Shown here one piece after another: positions 8,285 to 16,768 of a stretch of DNA of 64,000 bases (the stretch's first letter is position 1; each line of letters opens with the position of its first letter). The stretch is taken from positions 1-64,000 of the forward strand of contig NZ_JABWSY010000006.1 in the NCBI RefSeq assembly GCF_013396335.1. Direction: 5' to 3'. The notes beneath the pieces are model-generated. The model worked only from the letters and a program-made list of their open reading frames with translations, was not told the origin of the DNA and ran no database searches. Source of the stretch: Bacillus sp. EB106-08-02-XG196 (GTDB lineage Bacteria > Bacillota > Bacilli > Bacillales > Cytobacillaceae). Position numbers and translations under genes: made by a program.

Positions 8285-9727
8285 CTATTCTTTTATTGGA
8301 CTTAATTCAAATTGCTTATTAAAATAATATAAAGCTAAATATAAAGGAATGGCTAGAAATATCCCTGTAAACCAAGAAATACTTGTTAACGGACCAAGGA
8401 AGGGTACAAAATTTCCCATCAGGCTTATTATGCCTGCGAAGAGGGTTGCAAGCATAGCGGGGAGATTAATCCCGTTGGAATTTCGATTGTGGTTAATAGA
8501 ATATAATTCTTGTAAATTAATTTCTTTTTTACAAATTAGGAAATAATTCGTCAGCATCACACCAATGACGGGACTTAACAATCCTCCAACAATATTTAAA
8601 AAGGCGAATATGCTTGTTGGGTTCTCCATTAGCTTCCAAGGCATAATAACTATACCGATAATGGTTGCGGCTAGAGCCCCTGTTTTAAAATTCAGTCTCT
8701 TTGGGAAAAGAGAAGCAAGTTGATAGCCGGCAGGTATGATATTTCCAACAATATTAACTGATAAAGTTGATAAGCAAATCGTTAGAAGTGAAAGGGTAAT
8801 GGCAAATCTACTATCGAATCTCTCCACCACTTCAAGTACATTCCAAATCGGAACTCCAAAAGCAATCTCTGAACCCACAATGATTGAAATGCTGGCTACA
8901 GCAAATAATAAATATGTAATAATCAGCCCAGAAATCTGTCCAATTGATTGATCTTTATTAGAACGAGAAAACCTAGTAATATCAGAAACACTTAGAATTT
9001 GTGCAACCCATGTTGCCATAATGGCCGAAACACAACTTATGAAAACCAAAATACTATTTCCATCAACCCCTCTTGAACTATAGTTTATTATTGGTTCAAT
9101 TCCACCTGCCAGTTTAATCGACCAGATAGCCATTCCGCCAAAAACCACAAAAATTAATGGGGATACAATTTTTGTTAACTTCCCTAATCGATCGATGCCA
9201 GCAAAAATGAATAAAACATTAATAATCCAGAAGAGTAGAAAGGAAAGGAGACCAGAAAGGTTTAATCCAAAAAAGTTAAAACTTCCGCCTAAAGATAAAT
9301 ACTCTGGCCAAAATTCCCCTATTAATATACAAATGGCTAGACTGCCAGCATAGGTTTGAAGACCAAACCACATAATCGCGGCAATTACGCCTCTTAGGAC
9401 CCCCGGAATGAGAGCACCCTTTTTCCCATAGCTTGCACGGAGCAGAATAGAAAATGGAATTCCATATTTGCTGCCAGCATGCCCATTCAATACCATCATG
9501 ACTGATAGTAATATGGAAGAAAAGATAATGATAGAGAATACCTGCCAAATTGATAAGCCTAATGCAAAGAACCCGCCAATTGTTACATAGGAAGGCACGT
9601 TATGGACAGAGCCCATCCAGATGGAGAAAAATTGACCTATCTTCCATGTTCTAGCTTCAGATGAAGTTGGTAATAAATCTGGGCTAAAATGGGCTTGATT
9701 TTCTATTATTACATGATTTTGTCTCAA
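8285..9727 (-). CDS. NCS1-family nucleobase/allantoin/hydantoin permease
   Basis: A 480-residue membrane protein with about 12 predicted helices and the NCS1 signature near the N terminus (RTWKIGQFFSIWMGSVHN). The family moves purines, cytosine, allantoin or hydantoins with H+ or Na+. It is closest in feel to the PucI/HyuP group, but I would not fix the substrate. The start is TTG, with GGGGGCGG just upstream. It is the last gene of a minus-strand unit kinase–regulator–symporter–permease, so its expression probably follows the two-component system. Confidence 0.85.
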   Translation of the reverse strand: MRQNHVIIENQAHFSPDLLPTSSEARTWKIGQFFSIWMGSVHNVPSYVTIGGFFALGLSIWQVFSIIIFSSILLSVMMVLNGHAGSKYGIPFSILLRASYGKKGALIPGVLRGVIAAIMWFGLQTYAGSLAICILIGEFWPEYLSLGGSFNFFGLNLSGLLSFLLFWIINVLFIFAGIDRLGKLTKIVSPLIFVVFGGMAIWSIKLAGGIEPIINYSSRGVDGNSILVFISCVSAIMATWVAQILSVSDITRFSRSNKDQSIGQISGLIITYLLFAVASISIIVGSEIAFGVPIWNVLEVVERFDSRFAITLSLLTICLSTLSVNIVGNIIPAGYQLASLFPKRLNFKTGALAATIIGIVIMPWKLMENPTSIFAFLNIVGGLLSPVIGVMLTNYFLICKKEINLQELYSINHNRNSNGINLPAMLATLFAGIISLMGNFVPFLGPLTSISWFTGIFLAIPLYLALYYFNKQFELSPIKE

Positions 9728-9740
9728 ACAAAGCCGCCCC

Positions 9741-11054
9741 CTATAATACCTTACTTTTATTTCTAGTTATTGTCTTATATAGTAAGACAAGTAAACAAAG
9801 TACTGTTGAAATCGTAAAGCTAAGCCATATTCCTTTAAAGTCTTCCGTTATTGTTACAAAAATATAGCCTCCAGCAGCTCCAATAAAGGATGAAAAGGGG
9901 ACTATGAAAGGGAGAATATCTTTACTTAGGATGATATATAAAATTGGGATGATTATCGCCGCATAAATATTCCCAGTGAAAAACAATAGCGTGAGCGGCC
10001 TAGGAGTAACAATACTGACTATGACAAGTAAACATACACTTACAGCCCCTGAAAAAATATAAGTGTATTTCCATTTCTCATCGTTTGTTAGAGTTGAAAA
10101 CATTTCAAGTATATTTTTTACAAATAGGGTAGTTGTGGCGTGCAATTCTGCACTGAGGGCAGAAGCGATTGAACTAAAAATAAAGACAACAAATAGGACG
10201 ATTAATAGAGATGATTGGATTCTGTTGACTAATTCAGAGAACAAGGAATAAATATTTTCAAAGCTTCTGCCGAAAATTGTAATCATTAACAAGGAGGATA
10301 AAGCTAGTGGGATGGTTGCCCAAATTAATCCTGTTAAGGTAAAGGTTATTTGAACTTTTTCCTTTTGAATGATAAACATTCTTTGCCATGAAGCACGGTC
10401 AATCAAAATTTGACCAAAAAAGACAACGATTGCTGTGAAAATAAACCAAAAGGCATCCGTGTTCTTTATATACAATAAATAAGGATGATATAGCTTAATT
10501 CCGTCATAAACAGGATAAACTCCTTCTTGAATATAAAAGTAGACTGGGATAATAATGACGGATGCAAAAATAAGGGTGACATTAACACCAGCCACTTGGT
10601 GAAGGCGCTGCATGCCTCCGACTCCTCCGATAAAAAAACAAAAGGCCAAAAAAAGCAATAACCCAATAAAATGAGGAATCGGAAAAATCATATGGATAAG
10701 AATTCCTGCGCCCATAGCTTGGACAAATAAGGAATGAAAGCTTGTAAGAATAAGAACTGTTATCATTAACCAATATCCGCTTGGTGTTAATTTTTGTCTT
10801 AAAACATCTCCGATCGTATGCTTACCAGGGAAATTCTCACGGATTCTTTTTGCTAAAAATCCAAATAAAATAGAGGATAACGCCCCCACTAGTGAGTATC
10901 CAATTCCACCGATAATCCCATATTTGATCAAGGTTTCCGGAGAGGAAAGGATGGTATTTCCTGTTACCCATCGAGCTAATAAACTAACAACTCCAAAGCT
11001 TACCCCGAGTTTAATGGGACCACTGATATATAACTGATAATCATTATTTTTCAA
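9741..11054 (-). CDS. Sodium:solute symporter (SSS)-like membrane protein
   Basis: A 437-residue polytopic protein with about 12 hydrophobic helices and SSS-type features: GGIGYSLVGALSS, GGVGGMQRLHQVAG, and a conserved W-Q-R cluster (DRASWQRMF). It is a little shorter than most SSS transporters. The start is TTG, overlapping the TGA stop of the response regulator (TTGA), with GGGAG upstream; this gives tight translational coupling to the two-component system. It could be an uptake system for the sensed compound, or a co-sensor for the sensor-less kinase at 11762. Confidence 0.72.
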   Translation of the reverse strand: MKNNDYQLYISGPIKLGVSFGVVSLLARWVTGNTILSSPETLIKYGIIGGIGYSLVGALSSILFGFLAKRIRENFPGKHTIGDVLRQKLTPSGYWLMITVLILTSFHSLFVQAMGAGILIHMIFPIPHFIGLLLFLAFCFFIGGVGGMQRLHQVAGVNVTLIFASVIIIPVYFYIQEGVYPVYDGIKLYHPYLLYIKNTDAFWFIFTAIVVFFGQILIDRASWQRMFIIQKEKVQITFTLTGLIWATIPLALSSLLMITIFGRSFENIYSLFSELVNRIQSSLLIVLFVVFIFSSIASALSAELHATTTLFVKNILEMFSTLTNDEKWKYTYIFSGAVSVCLLVIVSIVTPRPLTLLFFTGNIYAAIIIPILYIILSKDILPFIVPFSSFIGAAGGYIFVTITEDFKGIWLSFTISTVLCLLVLLYKTITRNKSKVL

Positions 11055-11743
11055 TGGAATGTCTCCCTTAAGCGAAAATCCCTTGGTGATTGTCCTGTCA
11101 TTTTTCGGAAAATTTGGCTGAAATAATGCTGGCTGTTAAAACCGCATCTTTCAGAAACCGTACTAATACTTAAATCAGGATACTCAACGAGCATTTTTTG
11201 AGCTTCCTTTAAGCGAAACTCGTTTAAATACTCGGAAAAGCCCATCCCAACTTCCTCATGAAATTTTCTGCTTAAATAAGCGGGATTAATATGAATTTTT
11301 GAAGCTAAATAATTTAACGTTAATTTTTCACTATATTCCGCGTGAATAATGCTTATTGCATTTACAATTTGCTCAGTATAACGCCCTAATCTTTCATACT
11401 TGCTTAATACGGTCATTAATTCAACTTCAATAATTGGTTTGGTTATGTAATCAATGACCCCAAGTCTTATCGAAGTCTGAGCATATTCAAAATTTTGAAA
11501 AGCAGTAACCATTATAATGTCAATCGTATAAGTTTGTGTTAATTCTTTAGCTAAATCCAAGCCATTTTTCCCAGGAATTTGAATATCTAGAAATGCAAGA
11601 AAGATGTCATGCTGCTTAACGATTTGGAGTGCTATGGAAGCATCTTGAGCCTTGAAAATCTTCCAGTTTGGAAATTTGTTAAGAATTAAATACTCGAGCT
11701 GCTCTAATTCTAGAGGTTCATCATCAACTAGCAGTATATTCAT
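11051..11743 (-). CDS. AraC-type response regulator
   Basis: A 230-residue response regulator. The receiver domain covers residues 1-120 with DD at 7-8, phospho-acceptor D53 (FLDIQIPG), the VTA motif and the TKP lysine. The C-terminal ~100 residues form two AraC-type helix-turn-helix units (LASKIHINPAYLSRKFHEE and VSERCGFNSQHYFSQIF). Its gene follows the kinase by 18 bases. Such regulators commonly bind direct repeats about two helical turns apart, which fits the 21-22-bp repeats in four island promoters. A broken duplicate lies at 69-266. Confidence 0.9.
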   Translation of the reverse strand: MNILLVDDEPLELEQLEYLILNKFPNWKIFKAQDASIALQIVKQHDIFLAFLDIQIPGKNGLDLAKELTQTYTIDIIMVTAFQNFEYAQTSIRLGVIDYITKPIIEVELMTVLSKYERLGRYTEQIVNAISIIHAEYSEKLTLNYLASKIHINPAYLSRKFHEEVGMGFSEYLNEFRLKEAQKMLVEYPDLSISTVSERCGFNSQHYFSQIFRKMTGQSPRDFRLRETFH

Positions 11744-11761
11744 TCGTAATTTTCACCTTCC

Positions 11762-12511
11762 TTAAATTTCATTTTTCAGTATAAATGGAAAAATAGCTAA
11801 AACACTTGTCCCATTGTCTGAGTTGATTAATTGAACAGATGTTTTACCATCCGGGAATAATAACTCCAGCCTTTTTGTAATGTTTTCTAAACCAAGTCCC
11901 CTTTCCAGTGACAGTTCCTCTGGACCTTCCACGGCATTATTCCATACTGTTATATGGATTTCTTCTTCCCTTTTTTCAATGGTTGTTTTTAAAAATGCTT
12001 CACCAACATATTTCTCAAAAGAATGTTTAAAAGCATTTTCAATAAAGGTTTGAATAATAAACGGGATGGTAATTGCTTGGTTTACATTTGGGTCGATTGA
12101 AAATTCGTAATGAAGCCTGTCCCGAAATCGTATTTTTTGTATTTCTAAATAATAATTAACATAGGATATTTCCTCATCAATTGTAATAAAAGTGTTATTT
12201 GTTTGATACTTAAATTTAAGCAGCTTTGATAGCGTCTCAATTGATCGGATTAATTCAGTTTTTCGATCCAGTCTTGCTAAGCTTAATATTGAATTTAATG
12301 TGTTAAAAAAGAAGTGAGGCTGAATCTCTTGATTCAATTGGTTGTAAAGAGCAGTTTGCAGCTCTCTTTCTAAAGCAATTTCCCGTGTTTTTTTTTCCAG
12401 CAGGTCAATTCGCTTTTCAAAAATAAATAAAAAAAGCAATGTAAAGGCTCCTAGTAAAGGTGCAAGGGCCGCAATCATAATATTTAGGGAGAAAGCTTCA
12501 ACTGTTAACAT
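11762..12511 (-). CDS. Short LytS/YesM-like histidine kinase
   Basis: A 249-residue sensor kinase of the His_kinase/HATPase_c type. One N-terminal membrane helix (about residues 7-31) is followed by a short linker, the phospho-acceptor motif EIQPHFFFNTLNS (H66), an N-box QTFIENAFKHS, and a G-box GLGLENITKRL. Family members usually have a large extracellular sensor of several hundred residues; none is present here. The kinase probably reads its signal through its single helix or through a partner membrane protein, and the co-encoded symporter at 9741 is the obvious candidate. ATG start with AAGGAG upstream. Confidence 0.88.
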   Translation of the reverse strand: MLTVEAFSLNIMIAALAPLLGAFTLLFLFIFEKRIDLLEKKTREIALERELQTALYNQLNQEIQPHFFFNTLNSILSLARLDRKTELIRSIETLSKLLKFKYQTNNTFITIDEEISYVNYYLEIQKIRFRDRLHYEFSIDPNVNQAITIPFIIQTFIENAFKHSFEKYVGEAFLKTTIEKREEEIHITVWNNAVEGPEELSLERGLGLENITKRLELLFPDGKTSVQLINSDNGTSVLAIFPFILKNEI

Positions 12512-12535
12512 AACCGAAATTCTCCTTTATATGAA

Positions 12536-12569
12536 GAAAAAGGGAGGCGTTTGCCTCTCCCTTTTTTAA
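12536..12569 (-). terminator. Terminator of the ABC transporter operon
   Basis: Read on the minus strand, GGGAGAGGCAAACGCCTCCC forms a stem followed by TTTTTCTTC, just after the last gene of the dppCBDF-like operon. Read-through could reach the kinase at 12511, for which I see no strong separate promoter. Confidence 0.7.
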
Positions 12570-12610
12570 TATAATATTTTACCTTATTTTCTTATAATTA
12601 AAAAATAATC

Positions 12611-13603
12611 TTACATGAATTTTTCTGCGTAATGACAGCTGACCATATGATTTGTATCCAATTCTCTTAAATCTGGTTCTTCTACTTTGCATTTCTCTGT
12701 TGCAAATGGACAACGGGTATGGAATCTGCAGCCTTTTGGTGGATTAATAGGGGAGGGTACGTCTCCTTTTAGGATGATCCGCTCCCGTTTTAATTCCGGA
12801 TTTGGTACAGGAATCGATGATAACAATGCACGAGTATATGGATGCAGCGGTGTATCAAATAAATCCTTTTTATCAGCAATCTCAACGACTTTCCCAAGGT
12901 ACATAACCATGACCCGATCAGAAATATGTCTGACTACACTCAAATCGTGGGAGATAAATAAAAAGGTAAGTCCAAACTGCTTTTGCAGTTTCTTTAGTAG
13001 ATTTAAGACTTGTGCTTGAACAGATACATCCAAGGCAGAAACAGCTTCATCGCAAATTATTAATTTAGGATTAACTGCAAGGGCTCTCGCAATCCCAATT
13101 CGCTGCCGCTGACCGCCGCTGAATTCGTGAGGGTAGCGGTCAAGTGCCTCAGAGGGAAGCCCGACATAGCCAAGTAGTTCAAGCATTCGATCCATTCTTT
13201 TTGACTTTTCCACTACATCTTGAATGGCCATGGCTTCATTTAAAATTTGCTTAACGGTTTGCCTTGGGTTAAGTGAAGCAAAAGGATCTTGAAATATAAC
13301 CTGTAAATCCCCTCTAAGCTTTCTCATTTCCTTCTTATTTAATCCTAAAATGTCTGTCCCTGAATAATAAACCTTTCCGTCTGTAGGTTCATCCAGTCTT
13401 AAAATTGCACGGCCAGTTGTGGATTTTCCGCAGCCAGATTCACCTACGATACTTAAAGTCTCTCCCTCGTATAGCTTGAAGGAGATGTCGTCTACTGCTT
13501 GTACATAGGCTTTAGGCTTAAAAAGGGAGTCTGTTTTAACTGGAAAATATTGCTTTAGATGTTCTACCTCTAATAATACTTTCTTATCTACTGCAGCCTG
13601 CAT
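12611..13603 (-). CDS. dppF: ABC transporter ATPase, DppF/OppF type
   Basis: A 330-residue ATP-binding subunit of a peptide/nickel-type importer. It has Walker [10 protein letters not shown], a Q-loop IFQDPFASLNP, the signature FSGGQRQRIGIARAL, Walker B LIICDE, and the C-terminal oligo_HPY region with the cysteines GCRFHTRCPF. The start ATG at 13603 overlaps the upstream stop (TAATG) and has GAGGAGG 10 bases before it; an upstream frame from 13642 would add 13 unlikely residues. It partners with the ATPase at 13603-14625 to drive the permeases at 14639 and 15574. Confidence 0.9.
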   Translation of the reverse strand: MQAAVDKKVLLEVEHLKQYFPVKTDSLFKPKAYVQAVDDISFKLYEGETLSIVGESGCGKSTTGRAILRLDEPTDGKVYYSGTDILGLNKKEMRKLRGDLQVIFQDPFASLNPRQTVKQILNEAMAIQDVVEKSKRMDRMLELLGYVGLPSEALDRYPHEFSGGQRQRIGIARALAVNPKLIICDEAVSALDVSVQAQVLNLLKKLQKQFGLTFLFISHDLSVVRHISDRVMVMYLGKVVEIADKKDLFDTPLHPYTRALLSSIPVPNPELKRERIILKGDVPSPINPPKGCRFHTRCPFATEKCKVEEPDLRELDTNHMVSCHYAEKFM

Positions 13604-14625
13604 TATTTTACCGCCTCCTCTTTTACACTTTTTGCATTCCACTGATCTGTATACATCCAGCAGCGAACCTTTACTCCATCATTTTGTTCAATAAGTTCTG
13701 GCTGCTGCTGATGACAAATCGGCTGCTGGTGAGGGCATCTAGAAGCAAAGCGGCAGCCAGCAGGCATATTGTAGGGGCTTGGGACACTGCCTTCAATCGT
13801 TTGTAATTCTTCCTGATCCTCATGAATTTTAGGAAGTGAATCTAGTAAACCTTGTGTGTATGGATGTCTTGGATTAGCAAAAATTTTCTCTGTTGGTGCA
13901 TGTTCAATAATATTACCTGCGTACATGACGGCTACGGTATCACAGGTTTCGGCAACGACACCTAAATCATGGGTAATCATAATAACCCCCATGCCCAGCT
14001 TATTTTGCAAATCTTTAATCAACTCTAGGATTTGTGCTTGAATGGTTACATCCAATGCTGTTGTAGGTTCGTCTGCTATTAATACCTCAGGGGTACAAGC
14101 AAGTGCCATCGCAATCATGACACGCTGACGCATACCGCCGCTTAATTGGAAAGGCTCTTGTTTAGCTCTCTTTTCCGGGGAAGGAATACCAACAAGCTTT
14201 AACATTTCAACGGACTTTTCCCACGCGGCTTTACGTCCCATTTTTTGGTGCATTCGTAACGCTTCAGCAATTTGCTCTCCTACCGGTAAAACAGGATTCA
14301 ATGATGTCATCGGTTCCTGAAAAATCATCGAAATCTCATTTCCACGGACTTTTCTCATTTCATCTTCAGACATTGTCACCAGATCTTTTCCTTTAAACAG
14401 AACTTGTCCGCCCGCTATTTTCCCAGGAGGTGAGGGGATTAAACGCAGAATGGAAAGAGATGTTATACTTTTTCCACATCCAGATTCACCGACAATTCCT
14501 AAGGTTTCTCCTTTATGCAAATTAAAGTCGATGCCATCAACCGCCTTACTTACACCGCGCTTTGTAAAGAAATGTGTTTTTAATCCTTTTACTTCTAAAA
14601 TCGGTTTGTTATTCTCCGTCATCAT
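13603..14625 (-). CDS. dppD: ABC transporter ATPase, DppD/OppD type
   Basis: A 340-residue ATP-binding subunit with Walker [10 protein letters not shown]-loop [11 protein letters not shown], signature [15 protein letters not shown], Walker [13 protein letters not shown] and the C-terminal oligo_HPY cysteines. It starts at the first of two adjacent ATGs, with AGGTGG 6 bases upstream. It overlaps the next gene by one base. It forms the second half of the ATPase pair of the island's importer. Confidence 0.9.
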   Translation of the reverse strand: MMTENNKPILEVKGLKTHFFTKRGVSKAVDGIDFNLHKGETLGIVGESGCGKSITSLSILRLIPSPPGKIAGGQVLFKGKDLVTMSEDEMRKVRGNEISMIFQEPMTSLNPVLPVGEQIAEALRMHQKMGRKAAWEKSVEMLKLVGIPSPEKRAKQEPFQLSGGMRQRVMIAMALACTPEVLIADEPTTALDVTIQAQILELIKDLQNKLGMGVIMITHDLGVVAETCDTVAVMYAGNIIEHAPTEKIFANPRHPYTQGLLDSLPKIHEDQEELQTIEGSVPSPYNMPAGCRFASRCPHQQPICHQQQPELIEQNDGVKVRCWMYTDQWNAKSVKEEAVK

Positions 14626-14638
14626 CTTTCACCACCTA

Positions 14639-15559
14639 TTAATTTAATTCAATCCGTTTATTAAAGAATCGGTATAGTACATCGACAATCAAGTTCACTA
14701 CGACGAAAACGAGAGAAGCAACTAATACCCCACCTTGAACCATTGGTAAATCCCTCATGCGAATCGAGTCGACAATCATTCTTCCCAGTCCATTAATAGC
14801 GAAGATTGATTCAACTAGAACTGTCCCGCCAAGTAAAGCCCCGAATTGTAATCCAACTACTGTAATAACTGGAATTAAAGCATTACGTAATCCGTGCTTA
14901 TAAATAATTACACTTTCACGTACCCCTTTAGCACGAGCTGTTCGGATATAATCCTGACGTATAACATCGAGCATACTAGATCTTGTCATTCGGGCTACAA
15001 TGGCTGCCCCCCCTGCACCTAATGTCAGCGCAGGCAGGATAACATGAAGTATGCTATCCCAGCCAGCAACAGGAAGGATTTGCAGTTTTACTGAGAAGAA
15101 ATACATTAACATTAAACCAAACCAAAAGCTTGGTAATGAAATCCCTAATAAGGCTACAATCATAACTGTTGTATCCTTTAGGGAATAAGGCTTAATCGCA
15201 GAAATAATTCCAGCAGCCATTCCTAAAACAATCGTTATAAGAATACTAAAAAAGGCAAGCTCAATTGTAATAGGTAATCTCACTAAAACTTCATCTAGGA
15301 CAGGCTGACTATTCTTAAGTGACACTCCAAAATCTCCACGAAAAACGCTCGTTAAGTAATCGAAGTATTGTACCAATAATGGTCTATTTAAACCTAATTG
15401 CTCTCGTATGGCTTCAATGGTTTCCTTTGAGGCACCTTCACCAGCAAGCAAGACTGCTGGGTCACCTGGGACTAACTGCATTATAAAGAATACGACAAAG
15501 GTTACCCCTATAATGACCGGGATCGTTTGCATTAATCGGCGTACTATAAACATCAACAT
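14639..15559 (-). CDS. dppB: ABC transporter permease, DppB type
   Basis: A 306-residue inner permease with six membrane helices. The N terminus MFIVRRLMQTIPVIIGVTF and the motif GDPA in the first periplasmic-side segment are typical of the DppB/NikB group. The EAA loop reads YIRTARAKGVRESVIIYKHG. It follows the DppC-like gene by 14 bases with an AGGAGG site, the reverse of the common B-C order. Confidence 0.9.
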   Translation of the reverse strand: MLMFIVRRLMQTIPVIIGVTFVVFFIMQLVPGDPAVLLAGEGASKETIEAIREQLGLNRPLLVQYFDYLTSVFRGDFGVSLKNSQPVLDEVLVRLPITIELAFFSILITIVLGMAAGIISAIKPYSLKDTTVMIVALLGISLPSFWFGLMLMYFFSVKLQILPVAGWDSILHVILPALTLGAGGAAIVARMTRSSMLDVIRQDYIRTARAKGVRESVIIYKHGLRNALIPVITVVGLQFGALLGGTVLVESIFAINGLGRMIVDSIRMRDLPMVQGGVLVASLVFVVVNLIVDVLYRFFNKRIELN

Positions 15560-15573
15560 CTAATATACCTCCT

Positions 15574-16476
15574 CTATTTCTTCATTCTTGGATCAAAAGC
15601 ATCACGTAATCCATCACCAAAAATATTAAAACCTAAAACTAGTATAGAAATAGCCAGCCCTGGAAAAATAGCGATATAAGGTGCTGAGAATAAGAAATCC
15701 CTTCCACTGCTTAACATTGTTCCCCATTCTGGAGATGGTGGCTGGGCACCAAGACCAAGGAATGATAAACCTGCTGCAGAAAGAATGACGGTAGCTAGTC
15801 TTAGTGTACCTTGTACAATAATAGGTGAAAGAATATTCGGTAAAATATGTTTAAAAATAATCGTTACATCATTTGCTCCTAGTGAACGTACGGCGTCAAT
15901 ATACTCGAGTCGTTTCACTTCTAAGGTTGAGCCGCGTACAATCCTGGCGAATAATGGAATAGAGTATGCACCGACAGCTATCGTTACATTTATTAAACCA
16001 GGTCCAAGTGCACTAATGATGGCTAAAGCAAGTAAAATACCAGGAAATGCTAAGAGAATATCCATAATCCTCATAATAGTAGAATCAATCCATTTTCCAT
16101 AATAGCCAGCGATAAGACCTAAAATTATTCCAAAGAAGGCTCCAAAGATTACAGCGGTTATTCCTATTCCCATCGATAGTCTCGAACCATATAGGATTCG
16201 GCTTAAAATATCCCTTCCCTTATCATCTGTACCCATCCAGTGATCTGCAGAGGGAGGTATTAATTTATTATCCAAATTGATTTCGTATGGATCATAGGGC
16301 GCAAGTAGTGGTGCGAAGAGTGCGACAACAATATAGAAAAGAATGATGATAGCACCGACCATTGCAGCTTTGTTCATGGTTAAAATAGATAAGAAATCTT
16401 TTATTTTGGATTCTTTCGGTTGATTCATTGTTTGTGTTATTACAACTGGCTGTTCTGTTTTTGCCTCTAGTGTCAT
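15574..16476 (-). CDS. dppC: ABC transporter permease, DppC type
   Basis: A 300-residue permease of the DppC/NikC group: a cytoplasmic N-terminal tail, first helix near residue 40, the APLLAPYDPYEINLDNKL segment, GTDDKGRDILSRILYG, and an EAA loop YIDAVRSLGANDVTIIFKH. It is the first gene of the minus-strand operon dppC–dppB–dppD–dppF. That operon is divergent from the binding-protein gene at 16769, so the 292-bp space between them holds both promoters. GGGAGGG precedes the ATG. Confidence 0.9.
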   Translation of the reverse strand: MTLEAKTEQPVVITQTMNQPKESKIKDFLSILTMNKAAMVGAIIILFYIVVALFAPLLAPYDPYEINLDNKLIPPSADHWMGTDDKGRDILSRILYGSRLSMGIGITAVIFGAFFGIILGLIAGYYGKWIDSTIMRIMDILLAFPGILLALAIISALGPGLINVTIAVGAYSIPLFARIVRGSTLEVKRLEYIDAVRSLGANDVTIIFKHILPNILSPIIVQGTLRLATVILSAAGLSFLGLGAQPPSPEWGTMLSSGRDFLFSAPYIAIFPGLAISILVLGFNIFGDGLRDAFDPRMKK

Positions 16477-16596
16477 GTAAAACCCTCCCTAATTCATATT
16501 TGAAAGAATGATGCCGTTTCTAGCTGTCCTAATCCTCCTTTCAGAAACTATTATTTTTTTTTGAGTTATGTACAAAATTATCAAAATTAATGGGAA

Positions 16597-16682
16597 AGTA
16601 AATATTTTTTAATTTTTTTGTCAAAATAGTTTAAATTCTTGTAAATATTCTGTAAATATTCCAGCGAATCATCTTCTATAAT
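16597..16682 (+). promoter_or_regulatory. Promoter with three 22/21-bp spaced repeats (divergent region)
   Basis: AGTAAATATTTT starts at 16597, TGTCAAAAT at 16619 and TGTAAATATTC at 16640, a spacing of 22 then 21 bp. TATAAT is at 16677, 37 bp after the last repeat: exactly the layout seen at 336-421. A further copy of the TGTAAATATTC unit follows directly at 16651. The sites lie between the binding-protein gene at 16769 and the divergent ABC operon, so a bound activator could serve both. Confidence 0.7.
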
Positions 16683-16768
16683 TCAGTTAAGGATTTCAAA
16701 GGTATAGGGAAATCATTTCTCCCTTAAATTCAAAATCCTACAAAAATACAACAAAGGAGTGACGGAAA

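Noticed and set aside
12687..13019. 110-residue frame on the plus strand
   Set aside because: It is the shadow of the dppF-like gene on the other strand.
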